From assembly GCA_903921205.1 (NCBI GenBank), contig CAIXPF010000106.1:1-64000 (forward strand): a DNA stretch of 64,000 bases, in the 5' to 3' direction. Below are positions 23,528 to 32,014 of this stretch, piece after piece; the first letter of the stretch is position 1, and every line of letters starts with the position of its first letter. The stretch is from an uncultured Acidimicrobiia bacterium. Lineage in GTDB: Bacteria > Actinomycetota > Acidimicrobiia > Acidimicrobiales > CAIXPF01. The notes under the pieces were generated by a model. It worked only from the letters and a program-made list of their open reading frames with translations, was not told the DNA's origin and made no database searches. Made by a program: the position numbers and the translations under genes.

Positions 23528-24319
23528 ATGGCAGCAACGCACCTCGACGTCGACGGCGCCCGCATCCGGTACGTGTGTACCGGGTCGGGCAGCCGGGCCC
23601 TGGCCTTCGCGCACGGGTGGTGCTCGTGTCTCGAGCACTGGGATGCGCAGGCCGTCCACCTCGAGCGGGCGCACCGGGTGCTGCGCTGGGACCGGCGGGG
23701 TATGGGCGGCTCGCCGGCCGCACCGGCCGGCACGGCGGCGCGCCATGCCGCGGATCTCGTCGCGCTGCTCGACGCCTGCGACATCGAGCGGACCGTGGTG
23801 GTCGGCCACGCCGGGGGCGGACCGACCGCGCTGACCTTCGCCGCGGATCATCCCGATCGGACCGACGCGCTGATCCTGGTCGACACCACCGTCAACCAGC
23901 CGGCCGATCCCCGGTCACAGCGTTTCACCGACGGGGTCGCGACCACCGTCGCCCGGCTCGAGGGCCCCGATGCGATGACCTACTTCGGCGAGTTGTACGC
24001 CACGTACTTCGGCCCGCGTGCCGCCCCCGCGGTGGTGGCCGCCGCCGTTGCCGGGGCGCAGGCCACCGCCCTGGACGTGATCGTCTCCGAGTTGCTGCAG
24101 ATGCGGGAGGACACCGCAGCGGTGGCCGCCCGGGTGAGCTGTCCGGTGCTGTGGGTGTCGGCCATCCCGGCGGACACGAAGATGGTACGGGCGGCGTTCC
24201 CGTCGGCACCCCTGATGATCGGTCACGTGGTCGGCTCGGGCCATTTCGTGCAGGTCGAGGTGCCCGATCAGCTCAATGCCATGATCGACACGTTCCTCGA
24301 CACCCTGCCGGGCCGCTGA
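23528..24319 (+). CDS. Alpha/beta hydrolase-fold protein lacking the nucleophile
   Basis: 263 residues with the normal fold: an N-terminal oxyanion loop (LAFAHGWCSCLEHWDAQ near residue 40), a cap, and a C-terminal His in GSGHFVQVEVPDQL. The nucleophile elbow reads VVVGHAGGGPTAL: the residue that is Ser, Cys or Asp in G-x-S-x-G is Ala here (codon GCC). The rest of the fold is intact, so this is not a decayed gene. It might be a non-hydrolytic member, such as cofactor-free dioxygenases or a binding protein. ATG 23528 is leaderless by its -10 box. Confidence 0.82.
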   Translation: MAATHLDVDGARIRYVCTGSGSRALAFAHGWCSCLEHWDAQAVHLERAHRVLRWDRRGMGGSPAAPAGTAARHAADLVALLDACDIERTVVVGHAGGGPTALTFAADHPDRTDALILVDTTVNQPADPRSQRFTDGVATTVARLEGPDAMTYFGELYATYFGPRAAPAVVAAAVAGAQATALDVIVSELLQMREDTAAVAARVSCPVLWVSAIPADTKMVRAAFPSAPLMIGHVVGSGHFVQVEVPDQLNAMIDTFLDTLPGR

Positions 24320-24358
24320 GCCTGCGGGGCCCGGTCCCGGCAGGCGTGCCGGTCGGGT

Positions 24359-25693
24359 TCAGGCCGGCGGGACGTCGGCGATGGTGCCCGAGGCCCGCAG
24401 TGCGGCGATCGCCCCCTCGTCGTAGCCGAGCCAGCGCAGGATCTCCTCGTTGTGCTGACCGAGTGCCGGCGCCGCCCGGACCGTGGGCTGCCACCCGTCG
24501 GCGTGCACCGGGAAGCCGGGGAAGGTCAGCGGTCCGGCGTCGGTCTGATCGACGGTGACGAGGAACTCCCGCTCGATCAGGTGGGGATCGCCGATGAGGT
24601 CCTCGTTGGACATCGCCACCCCGGCCGGGATCGCCGCATCCTGCAGCCGGGCCATCAGTTCGTGGGCGTCCTGCCCGGCGGTCCACGCCGCCAGCACCGT
24701 GTCGAGCTGGTCGTGCGCGGCGCGGCGACCCTCGACGCTGCGGTAGCCGGCAGCGGTGAGGGCCGGGTCGCCGACCAGCTCGACCAGCCGGGCCCAGGCC
24801 GCATCGTCGGGGACCGACAGCGCCAGCCAACGATCCTCGCCTCGGCAGGGGTAGACGCCCTGCGGCGCGAGGTCCTCGGCGCGGTTGCCCCGCCGGGCCG
24901 GCGGGGCACCGGTGAGCGAGGTGGTCAGGCAGAGGTCGCCCGCGAACTGCAGGTACGTCTCGAGCTGCGACGCGTCGACGTGGACGGCCTCACCGGTGAC
25001 GTCGCGCTCCCACAACGCCGCCAACAACGCCACCGTGCCGTGCAGGCCGCCGACGGCATCGGGGAAGGCCAGGCCCTGTTTGAACGGGCCGGAGCCGGCA
25101 TACCCGGTGGCATGGGCCATGCCGGACGCACCCTCGAGGATGGGCCCCCACGAGACCTGGTCGTACTCGGGGCCGGTGGCGCCGAAGCCGGACAGGTCGA
25201 CGGTGACGATGCGTGGGTTGATGGCCCGTAGCGACTCGTGGTCGATGCCCAGGCTCAGCACGCCACGCGGGCTGTAGTTGTTCAGCACGACGTCGCTGCG
25301 GCGGACCAGTTCCTCGAAGATCTCCCGCCCGCCCGGTGCCTTGAGATCGAGGCACAGGCTGCGCTTGGTCCGGTTCATCTTGTTGAAGTGCCCGAGCCGG
25401 TTCCACCAGTGCTCGCCGGGGTCGTTGTCGGGGAAGATCCCGTTGCGCAGGGCAGGCCCGGGCAGCTGGCCCCGCTGCCAGTTCGGGTCGGCGGTCATCC
25501 CGCTGCCCATCGCGAGGCCGCGGGAGGTCGGGTGTTCGATCTTGATGACGTCGGCGCCGAACTCGCCGAGCCAGCGGCCGGCCATCGGCCCGGCCCAGGC
25601 CACGGTGAACTCGAGGACGCGCACGCCGTCGAGGTCGAACGCCGCCCGCCAGTCACTGCCGACGGGGGATCCGGTGTCGTCGGGCCGGCTCAT
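24359..25693 (-). CDS. CaiB/BaiF CoA-transferase (second of the second overlapping pair)
   Basis: 444 residues, longer than usual because of an insertion after LGEFGADVIKIEHPTSRGLA that describes GSGMTADPNWQRGQLPGPA and the WWNRLGHFNKMNRTKRSL segment. The active-site Asp is in VHVDASQLETYLQF near residue 245. The start ATG 25693 overlaps the stop of the 25690 gene. This insertion-bearing subtype is like class III transferases that work on larger acyl groups, but the substrate is not predictable. Confidence 0.87.
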   Translation of the reverse strand: MSRPDDTGSPVGSDWRAAFDLDGVRVLEFTVAWAGPMAGRWLGEFGADVIKIEHPTSRGLAMGSGMTADPNWQRGQLPGPALRNGIFPDNDPGEHWWNRLGHFNKMNRTKRSLCLDLKAPGGREIFEELVRRSDVVLNNYSPRGVLSLGIDHESLRAINPRIVTVDLSGFGATGPEYDQVSWGPILEGASGMAHATGYAGSGPFKQGLAFPDAVGGLHGTVALLAALWERDVTGEAVHVDASQLETYLQFAGDLCLTTSLTGAPPARRGNRAEDLAPQGVYPCRGEDRWLALSVPDDAAWARLVELVGDPALTAAGYRSVEGRRAAHDQLDTVLAAWTAGQDAHELMARLQDAAIPAGVAMSNEDLIGDPHLIEREFLVTVDQTDAGPLTFPGFPVHADGWQPTVRAAPALGQHNEEILRWLGYDEGAIAALRASGTIADVPPA

Positions 25694-26799
25694 GCGAAGA
25701 CCTCGTTCTGGTGTTGCCCCAGGGTGGGTGCGGGTCGGGTCGGGACGGTCCGTTCGCCGATTCGGAACGGTGGCCCCGGTATGCGGGCGTCAGGTCCCAT
25801 ACCCTCCGGTACGGCCCAGTAGGCCCGGGCCTCGAGTTGGGGACTGCGCAGCGCCTCGTCGAGTGCCAGGACCTGGCCGGCAGGGCAGCGGTGCTCCTGC
25901 AGGAGCTGCACCGCCTCGGCCCGGCTGTGGGTGGCGAACCACGGCGTGAGCAGGGTGTCGATCTCGTCCATGCGGTCGAATCGCTCGGCCGGCGTGTACA
26001 ACGCCTCGTCGATCAGCAGTTCGACGTTGTCGGTGGCGATGCACAGGCCTTCCCACTGGTGGCGGCTCACCGCCCCGATCACCACCCAACCATCGGTGCA
26101 GCGGTACAGCGCCAAGGGGTGGTGTGCCTCGCCGTGACGGTTGCCCCAGCGGGTCTTGCGGATGCCCTGATGGGTGTACAGGGTGATCGACCACTGGTGG
26201 CCGGCCGCTGCAGCTTCCATGTTCGATACGTCGAGCAGATCGCCTGAGCCACGGTGGCGGGCCCGGAACAGTGCCGCCTGGGACGCGAGGGTGGCGGTGG
26301 CCCCGCCGACGTAGGACGACCACGGTCCGGCCCCGGCGAGCGGCTCGCGCTGCCGTTCGCCGGTCAGCAGCAGGTAGCCGCCCATGGCCCAGTCGACCAG
26401 CGGGGTGCTGCGGTAGGCCCGGTACGGCCCGGTCAGACCGAACCCCGAGCAGATCGTCACCACCGCCGCCGGGTTTGCCCGACGGATCCGTTCGGCCCGG
26501 GCGAGCGCCACGTCCGGATCGCCGTCGGCCGACAGCACGACCAGATCGGCCCGGGCCTCGAGCGGCGCCAGGGTGGCGTCATCAGCGGCCACGACGCTGC
26601 GCTTGTTGGCGGCGAGGTAGGTCCACGCCGCGGACACCGGGCCGTCCTCGGTGATCGTCACCCACGGTGGTGCGCCGCGCAGTGGGTGGCCGCCCGGTGG
26701 CTCGGCGACGATCACCTCGGCGCCGAGGGTGGCGAACAGGCGCGTGCAGTACGCCCCGGCCAGCGACGTCGAACAGTCGAGCACGGTGAGGTTGCGCAT
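25690..26799 (-). CDS. CaiB/BaiF CoA-transferase (first of the second overlapping pair)
   Basis: 369 residues. The start is MRNLTVLDCSTSLAGAYCTR, with LGAEVIVAEPPGGHPLRG and the Asp in GDLLDVSNMEAAAA. The type is VAEPPGG, paired with the KIEHPT type encoded downstream, which is the same kind of pairing seen at 18572-21087 and inside the tandem protein at 1-1400. That repeated pairing suggests a two-chain transferase. The start is ATG 26799, where homology begins, with GGGGG and a TATGAT -10 box upstream; the extension to 26835 is not needed. Confidence 0.87.
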   Translation of the reverse strand: MRNLTVLDCSTSLAGAYCTRLFATLGAEVIVAEPPGGHPLRGAPPWVTITEDGPVSAAWTYLAANKRSVVAADDATLAPLEARADLVVLSADGDPDVALARAERIRRANPAAVVTICSGFGLTGPYRAYRSTPLVDWAMGGYLLLTGERQREPLAGAGPWSSYVGGATATLASQAALFRARHRGSGDLLDVSNMEAAAAGHQWSITLYTHQGIRKTRWGNRHGEAHHPLALYRCTDGWVVIGAVSRHQWEGLCIATDNVELLIDEALYTPAERFDRMDEIDTLLTPWFATHSRAEAVQLLQEHRCPAGQVLALDEALRSPQLEARAYWAVPEGMGPDARIPGPPFRIGERTVPTRPAPTLGQHQNEVFA

Positions 26800-26830
26800 G
26801 ATCGGTGGTGGCCCCCTGTCTGGTGGGCCG

Positions 26831-26836
26831 ATCATA
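26831..26836 (-). promoter_or_regulatory. -10 box of the CaiB/BaiF pair
   Basis: TATGAT on the minus strand, about 31 nt before ATG 26799, close to the consensus. No clear -35 box. Confidence 0.5.
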
Positions 26837-26967
26837 CGGATCCACCGGGGTCGCGTCGCTGCCGCCGGGCACCGGGTCGTGGTGCACCTGCGCTACCGTG
26901 GCCCCGACGAGGCCCGTACCGCGGCGCTGCATCGGCGTCGGTGTGGGGTGCAACACAGGGGGTGGAC

Positions 26968-27549
26968 ATGAGCGAGACCATGACCGAGACCGGCACGACC
27001 GGCACGACCCGGCCGGGTCGGTCTTCCGGGGTCAACCACCTGGTGCTCAACGTGCGCGACATCGAGGCGTCGCACCACTTCTACACGCAGATCCTGGGCT
27101 GGGAACACCACGGCACGCTCGACCCGAAGCGCCGGATCATGCGGTTCTACCGTGCCACCCCCGACAGCCATCACGACCTTGCACTGGTGCAGGTCGACCA
27201 TCCCGAGCAGGAGCCTCCGGTCGCCCGCTGGTCGATGGCGGGAACCCGGGCGGGGATCAACCACATCGCCATCACCTTCCCCACCCGCGACGAGTTCCTG
27301 GCGCAGCTCGAGCACCTGCGGGCCCACGGGGTCGAGTTCCTGGTGCGCGGCGACCACGGGATGACCCACAGCGTGTACATCGCCGATCCCGACGGCAACG
27401 GCATCGAGGTGCTCTACGAGGTGCCGCCCGAGGTGTGGGAGGCCGACGTGAACGGTGCCCTCAACTACTTCGCGCCGCTGCCGCTCGACGGGCCGGAGTC
27501 GTTGCAGGACAGCACCGAGTACCGGGTGTTCGAGCCCCCGGTCGGCTGA
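26968..27549 (+). CDS. VOC-family protein, extradiol-dioxygenase-like
   Basis: 193 residues of vicinal oxygen chelate fold in two modules. The metal-ligand pattern is present: His24 in GVNHLVLNV, a second His in GINHIAITF near residue 90, and Glu in NGIEVLYEVP near residue 150. The sequence GMTHSVYIADPDGN before the Glu is typical of catechol-2,3-dioxygenase-like and glyoxalase-like proteins, so it may cleave a ring or detoxify. Start ATG 26968 follows GGGGGTGG; the open frame upstream is antisense to the CaiB gene. The copper chaperone gene follows 4 nt later. Confidence 0.85.
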   Translation: MSETMTETGTTGTTRPGRSSGVNHLVLNVRDIEASHHFYTQILGWEHHGTLDPKRRIMRFYRATPDSHHDLALVQVDHPEQEPPVARWSMAGTRAGINHIAITFPTRDEFLAQLEHLRAHGVEFLVRGDHGMTHSVYIADPDGNGIEVLYEVPPEVWEADVNGALNYFAPLPLDGPESLQDSTEYRVFEPPVG

Positions 27550-27553
27550 GCGC

Positions 27554-28105
27554 ATGGCGAACGGGTCGCCTCCCGGCAGACGCCCGGGCGCCGCTGCGGT
27601 CGCAGTCGTACTGGCGTTGCTCACGGTCGTGCTCGCCGGCTGCGGTGGTGCAAGCGATAGCCAGGGCGACGGCGGTGGGTCTGCCCCGGTTGCCGTCTCG
27701 GCCCCGTGGGCCCGAACCAGCCCGGCAGGGGCGAGCACGGGTGCGGCCTATCTGACCCTCACCGCTGCACAGGACGACGCACTGGTCGGGGCGAGCGTCG
27801 ACGCGTCGGTGGCGGCGGCGGTGCAGATCCACGCCACGACGATGGCCGGCCACGACACGGCGGGCCACGGGAGCTCGTCGGGGTCGGGCAGCGCCACCAC
27901 CACCGGGGCCATGTCGATGAAGCCGGTCGAGCGCATCGAGTTGCCGAAGGGCAAGCCGGTGACGCTCGAGCCGGGTGGCTACCACCTGATGTTGGTCGAC
28001 CTGGCGCAGCCACTGCGGCGCGGCGGCACGGTCACGCTGACCTTGCGTTTCGCCGTCGGTGGCGAGTTGTCCGTCGGGGTGCCGGTGCGTGACAACGCCC
28101 CGTGA
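27554..28105 (+). CDS. Copper chaperone PCu(A)C lipoprotein
   Basis: Extracytoplasmic copper chaperone of 183 residues that delivers Cu(I) to cytochrome oxidase. A lipoprotein signal is present: basic start, hydrophobic core AAVAVVLALLTVVLAGC with lipobox LAGC, so it is membrane-anchored. The copper motif is spread over QIHATTM near residue 95, MSMKPVERIELP, and GGYHLMLVDL, matching H-x-M...H-x-M of the family. A His/Ser/Gly-rich insertion (residues 96-115) between the first ligands is unusual and could add metal ligands. It follows the VOC gene by 4 nt, though they have no obvious joint function. Confidence 0.88.
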   Translation: MANGSPPGRRPGAAAVAVVLALLTVVLAGCGGASDSQGDGGGSAPVAVSAPWARTSPAGASTGAAYLTLTAAQDDALVGASVDASVAAAVQIHATTMAGHDTAGHGSSSGSGSATTTGAMSMKPVERIELPKGKPVTLEPGGYHLMLVDLAQPLRRGGTVTLTLRFAVGGELSVGVPVRDNAP

Positions 28106-28114
28106 GCGGAGCGG

Positions 28115-28137
28115 TCACCCGTCGACCGGGGGGGTGA
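28115..28137. terminator. Possible weak terminator hairpin
   Basis: TCACCC (28115-28120) pairs with GGGTGA (28132-28137) around an 11-nt loop, between convergent genes. There is no T-run. Confidence 0.35.
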
Positions 28138-28161
28138 GCTGACGGTTTGGTCGTCGGCGGG

Positions 28162-28680
28162 TCAGGCCCGGGCCGGCCGTGCCCCGCTGCGGGGGCCGGG
28201 ACCGTCACCGGGGCGATGGTCGCCCCGTCGGCCGAGTGGCCGGTGGCCGGGCCCGCCGACCCGATCGAGCCGCTCGGTGACCTTCGCCGCAAGGGCGGCC
28301 TGGCGGGCGTCCGCCTCCGCCTGGGTCAGGCGACCCGTGGCGACCGCTGCGTCGAGCCGAGCGGCGAGAGCGGCCACGATGGCTTCGGCGAGAGCGTCGC
28401 GGCTCACACCGGCGTCCTCGGCAATCTGTCCGGCGGTGCGACCGGCGTGCAGTTCGGAGCGCAAGGTGTCGGTGCTCATCCCGAGGGTCGTCGCGGCGGC
28501 CTCGAGGCCGGCCTTGAACGCCTGGCGTGCCCGGTCCCGGACGTGGGCGCCACCGTCCGAGGCGGAGGGTTCCCCGACGGTTGCCGCCCCGGCGAGGATC
28601 GGGCTGGTGACGGCCACCACGCCGGTTGCGCCGCACAGGAGGCAGGAGCTGAGGGCGACGAGTGCGACGGAACGGCGCAT
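28162..28680 (-). CDS. Secreted hypothetical protein, Ala-rich helical
   Basis: 172 residues, no named family recognised. A signal peptide is clear: MRRSVALVALSSCLLCGAT, with a likely cleavage after the Ala-rich stretch near residue 31. The mature part is an Ala/Asp-rich helical module (LGMSTDTLRSELHAGRTAGQ and GRLTQAEADARQAALAAKVT) of the kind found in actinobacterial proteins with short helix repeats. The C-terminus is a Gly/Arg/Pro-rich tail. ATG 28680 has GAGGAT upstream and a possible TACACT -10 box at 28731-28726. Confidence 0.75.
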   Translation of the reverse strand: MRRSVALVALSSCLLCGATGVVAVTSPILAGAATVGEPSASDGGAHVRDRARQAFKAGLEAAATTLGMSTDTLRSELHAGRTAGQIAEDAGVSRDALAEAIVAALAARLDAAVATGRLTQAEADARQAALAAKVTERLDRVGGPGHRPLGRRGDHRPGDGPGPRSGARPARA

Positions 28681-28955
28681 GATGATCCTCTGGGGTCGAA
28701 CCGGGACAGATTGCGGTCAGCATCGAGTGTAGAGGACGTCGGCGCTGCCGGCCCGTAGACGAGACAGCACCGGAAGCGCGCAGAACCGTCATGATCGGTT
28801 GTGAACATGGTCACTCGAAGCAGGGCGGGAAGCACCGCCCCGGGCAGCAGCAGCTGCGGCATGCGACGGTGGATCAGCCAGCCAGGAAGCTCGGATCGAT
28901 CGCTCGCCGCCCGGGGATGACGAGTTCCCGCCCTGGTTCGCGCCCGGGTCGGGTC

Positions 28956-29564
28956 TCAGGGGGCGAGCAGCCTGACGAAGTCGTCCCGTGACACCGTGCC
29001 CTTGGCCAGGGTGCCGTCAGCACGCGGCACCTGCACCGCCGACCCACCGATCTCGAAGCTGATCTGACCGATGCCCGGACGGCCGGTCAGCGACAAGACC
29101 AGCTGCGCCACGGCCATCCGCTGTTCGCTGTTGGGCAGGTCGAGGAACCGGCGGTCGAGCTCGACGGCGGCCACGCCGCCTTGGACCCGGACCCCTACCA
29201 CGTCGTCGCCACCGACCGCCGAGCGGTACGGGTTCGTTCCCGACAGCGGTTCCTCGGCCAGGGCATTGACCACGTCGAGCGGCATCACCGGCACCCCGAG
29301 GTGTCGCGGGACAGCCACGAACCCGCTGCCCGAGGGGAAGTAGAGGGTGATGATCTCGGTGTCGCTGATGTAGTCGACCGGCGCGATCTGCGACGGCCCC
29401 GGTTGCTCCGCATCGGCGGCGAGGCCGAAGGGCAGTTCCTCTGCCGCGATGACCGTGGCATCGCCCTCGGTGGGCACCCCGCACGCGCCGAGCGTGGCGA
29501 CGGTGACAAGCGCTGCGGAGAGCACCCGCAGGACGTGCCCGGTACGCACTCGGGCGGGGGTCAC
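28956..29564 (-). CDS. GerMN-domain lipoprotein, LpqB-like
   Basis: 202 residues. An N-terminal lipoprotein signal has the lipobox in VATLGACG near residue 30. One GerMN domain fills the rest (residues 60-180), seen in ITLYFPSGSGFVAVPRHL, VNALAEEPLSGTNPYRS and VAAVELDRRFLDLP with QISFEIGG. GTG 29564 overlaps the sensor-kinase stop as GTGA, so the two are cotranscribed. In actinobacteria the lipoprotein LpqB, also with GerMN, is cotranscribed with MtrAB and modulates MtrB. This one is much shorter (no beta-propeller), but the context is equivalent. Confidence 0.83.
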   Translation of the reverse strand: MTPARVRTGHVLRVLSAALVTVATLGACGVPTEGDATVIAAEELPFGLAADAEQPGPSQIAPVDYISDTEIITLYFPSGSGFVAVPRHLGVPVMPLDVVNALAEEPLSGTNPYRSAVGGDDVVGVRVQGGVAAVELDRRFLDLPNSEQRMAVAQLVLSLTGRPGIGQISFEIGGSAVQVPRADGTLAKGTVSRDDFVRLLAP

Positions 29565-31105
29565 GGTTGGACCTCGGGAAAGGACAGGGTGAGCCGGGCG
29601 CCGCCCTCGGGGGAGTCGCCGATCTCCACGGCACCGCCGTGCAGCTTGGCGTGCTCGTGGACCAGTGCGAGGCCCAGCCCGGTTCCTACGGTGGTACCGG
29701 CGGTGCTGCCCCGGGTGAAGCGGTCCAGCACCAGACGGCGCTGCTCGACGGCGATACCCGGGCCGTCGTCGTCGACATGCACCGCCAGGCACGCCTCGCT
29801 CGCCTCCATGCGAACGGTGACCACCGACGCGCCGTAACGCCGCGCGTTGTCGAGCAGGTTGACCATCATGCGTTCGAAGCGCCGCCGGTCGAGCAACACC
29901 AGGCGCGTGGCCAGTTCGGGTTCGATGTCCACCCGCACCTCGGCATGGTCCGACGCCGCCACGATCTTCCCGGTGAGCCATCCCAACGCCACCGGTTGCA
30001 GGTTGAGGTCGGCCACGCCGGCATCGATCCGGCTGATCTCGAGCAGGTCGAGGACCATCGTGCGGAAACGTTCGAGTTGACGGGTGACGGTGTCGAGCGC
30101 CTGGCGTCCGGTCGGCGACAGTTCGTCGCGCCGGCGTTCGAGCACATCGGTGGCGGCGGTGAGGGCACTGAGGGGCGTGCGCAGCTCGTGGCTGACGTCG
30201 GAGGCGAAACGGGCCTCGCGCTCGATGCGGGTCTGGATGGCGTCGGCCATGTCGTTGAAGGCCTGCACGAGCCGCTGCAGATCGGGATCGCGCTCGGGGA
30301 GCAGGCGGGTGTCGAGGCCTCCCTGGGCCAGCGCCTCTGCTGCTCCGGCCACCCGGGTGACGGGGGAGAGCACCTGGCGGCTGGCCCAGTAGCCGAGGGC
30401 GGCGCCGCCCGCCACCGTGACCGCGCTGCCTGCGAGCAGCGACCACACCAACGCCGCAAGGTTGCGGCGCAGCGGATCGAGCGAGAAGACCTCGACGTAC
30501 ACGGTGTCCGCCGGTGGCAGCGCCACCGCAACGGCGCTGTAGGGCGAGCCGTGCAGGGCGAAGCGCTGCCGGGCTGACTCGCCCCGGCCGATCGCGTCCT
30601 GCAGCGAGACCGGCAGGTCCTCGACGGTGGCACCGACATTGGACCCGAACCACTCGCCCTGGCTGCGGATCAGGGCGAACGAGCCGGCGTCGGATCGCAA
30701 CGAACCGAGCAGTTGGCCGACGTCGAGAGCCGGGCTGGCCGCCACGTCGCGCACCACGCGGGCATTCGCGTACGCCTGCCGGGCCGTATAGGTCTCACGC
30801 TGGGACAGCAGGTACTGGCGGACCAGGCCGTAGGTGATCAACGAGACGAGCGCCGTCGTCAGCAGCGCCAGCAGCGCCGCGGCGACGGTGGCGCGGGCCC
30901 GCAGCCCCAGCGGCCGTGCTCGTCGGAGCGCTCGGGCCCGCTGCCGGGTTGCCGGCTGCGGCGGTCCGTCATGCGTCGCACCGGGTTCGGGGGCCAGGGC
31001 CGGGACGCGCGTGGCGGTGGCATCGGCGGGTGGGACGGGCGCACGACCTGGCCCGGATGGCGCGCCCGGCCCGGCGGACGGTGACACGGGCCGGGCAGTT
31101 CCCAC
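29561..31105 (-). CDS. Sensor histidine kinase (MtrB-like)
   Basis: 514 residues from GTG 31105. A first membrane helix (ATVAAALLALLTTALVSLIT near residue 75), an extracytoplasmic sensor of about 130 residues, and a second helix (LVWSLLAGSAVTVAGGAAL) precede a HAMP domain (RQVLSPVTRVAGAAEAL). The DHp domain has the phosphorylated His in FASDVSHELRTPLSAL. The ATPase domain has the N box MMVNLLDNARRYG, G1 DDDGPGI and G2 GTGLGLALVHEHAK. The start is decided by a TAGAAC -10 box 8 nt upstream of GTG 31105; ATG 31138 lies upstream of that box. It is divergent from a response regulator and cotranscribed with the GerMN lipoprotein. Confidence 0.88.
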   Translation of the reverse strand: MGTARPVSPSAGPGAPSGPGRAPVPPADATATRVPALAPEPGATHDGPPQPATRQRARALRRARPLGLRARATVAAALLALLTTALVSLITYGLVRQYLLSQRETYTARQAYANARVVRDVAASPALDVGQLLGSLRSDAGSFALIRSQGEWFGSNVGATVEDLPVSLQDAIGRGESARQRFALHGSPYSAVAVALPPADTVYVEVFSLDPLRRNLAALVWSLLAGSAVTVAGGAALGYWASRQVLSPVTRVAGAAEALAQGGLDTRLLPERDPDLQRLVQAFNDMADAIQTRIEREARFASDVSHELRTPLSALTAATDVLERRRDELSPTGRQALDTVTRQLERFRTMVLDLLEISRIDAGVADLNLQPVALGWLTGKIVAASDHAEVRVDIEPELATRLVLLDRRRFERMMVNLLDNARRYGASVVTVRMEASEACLAVHVDDDGPGIAVEQRRLVLDRFTRGSTAGTTVGTGLGLALVHEHAKLHGGAVEIGDSPEGGARLTLSFPEVQP

Positions 31106-31113
31106 AGCGATCC

Positions 31114-31119
31114 GTTCTA
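31114..31119 (-). promoter_or_regulatory. -10 box of a leaderless promoter (sensor kinase)
   Basis: TAGAAC on the minus strand, 8 nt before GTG 31105. The rest of the divergent gap, up to 31210, must also hold the regulator's promoter, but I see no clear box for it. Confidence 0.45.
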
Positions 31120-31210
31120 GCCTGGTCGGGGCCGGCATGGGGCCGGGAACGCTCGAAACGGCTGCGGCGGTGCACGGAACCCGGAGCCCGGCGGCCGACG
31201 AGCCCGAACG

Positions 31211-31912
31211 GTGATGGTGGACATGCTGGGCACGTTGTTGTTGATCGAGGACGACCCCGAGATCCGCACCATGCTCAAGGTGTCCCTCGAGGACGAGGGT
31301 TACGCCGTGATCGAGGCCGCCGACGGGACCGGTGGGCTGGAGGCGTTCCGTCGCCACCAGCCCGACCTGGTGCTGCTCGATCTGCGCCTGCCCGACCGCC
31401 GCGGGCTCGACGTCTGCCGTGACCTGCGTGCGGTGTCGATCGTGCCCATCATCGTGGTGACGGCCCAGACCGACACCCACGACCTGGTGGCGGGCCTCGA
31501 GGCCGGCGCCGACGACTACGTGACCAAACCGGTGGTCCCCAAGGCGTTGGCGGCGCGCATCCGCGCCCTGTTGCGCCGCGTCGGGATGAAGGACCCGGTT
31601 GCGCCGGTCAGCACCGCGCTCGGGCCGGTGGAGCTTCGCCGTGGTGAGGCCCTGGTCCTGCGCCACGGGGTGCGGGTCGAGCTGACCAAGACCGAGTTCC
31701 GCCTGCTGTGCGAGCTGGCCGACCATCCGAACCAGGTGATGAGCCGCGACCAGCTGCTCGAACGGGTCTGGGGCTACGACTACCTCGGCGACAGCCGCCT
31801 GGTCGACGCCCACGTGCACCGCCTGCGCAACAAGATCGAGGACGACCCGCAGCGGCCGCGGTTGGTGGTGACCGTCCGCGGCATCGGCTACAAGCTGGAG
31901 CGGCCTGCCTGA
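31211..31912 (+). CDS. Response regulator, OmpR/PhoB family
   Basis: 233 residues. The receiver domain has the acidic pocket LLLIEDDPEIRTM, the phospho-acceptor Asp in LVLLDLRLPD near residue 55, a Thr in VVTAQTDTH and the Lys in DYVTKPVVPK. The winged-helix DNA-binding domain occupies residues 130-233 (LTKTEFRLLCELADHPN, then RDQLLERVWGYDY). It is divergent from the sensor kinase and its lipoprotein, so it is most likely their partner. Starts possible at 31211 (GTG), 31214 or 31223 (ATG); I kept the longest because no ribosome binding site decides it. Confidence 0.9.
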   Translation: MMVDMLGTLLLIEDDPEIRTMLKVSLEDEGYAVIEAADGTGGLEAFRRHQPDLVLLDLRLPDRRGLDVCRDLRAVSIVPIIVVTAQTDTHDLVAGLEAGADDYVTKPVVPKALAARIRALLRRVGMKDPVAPVSTALGPVELRRGEALVLRHGVRVELTKTEFRLLCELADHPNQVMSRDQLLERVWGYDYLGDSRLVDAHVHRLRNKIEDDPQRPRLVVTVRGIGYKLERPA

Positions 31913-31951
31913 CGCTGCGTCGTCGACCCGCTCGGAGCCCCACAGGCGCTC

Positions 31952-31957
31952 TATCGT
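31952..31957 (+). promoter_or_regulatory. Possible -10 box of the sulfite reductase operon
   Basis: TATCGT at 31952-31957, 57 nt before the ATG at 32015, in the 102-nt gap after the response regulator. Confidence 0.35.
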
Positions 31958-32014
31958 GGGCGGGCCCCTACCGATCGGCGCGCCTCTGCGACGCCGGCTG
32001 CTCCCGGAGTGACG

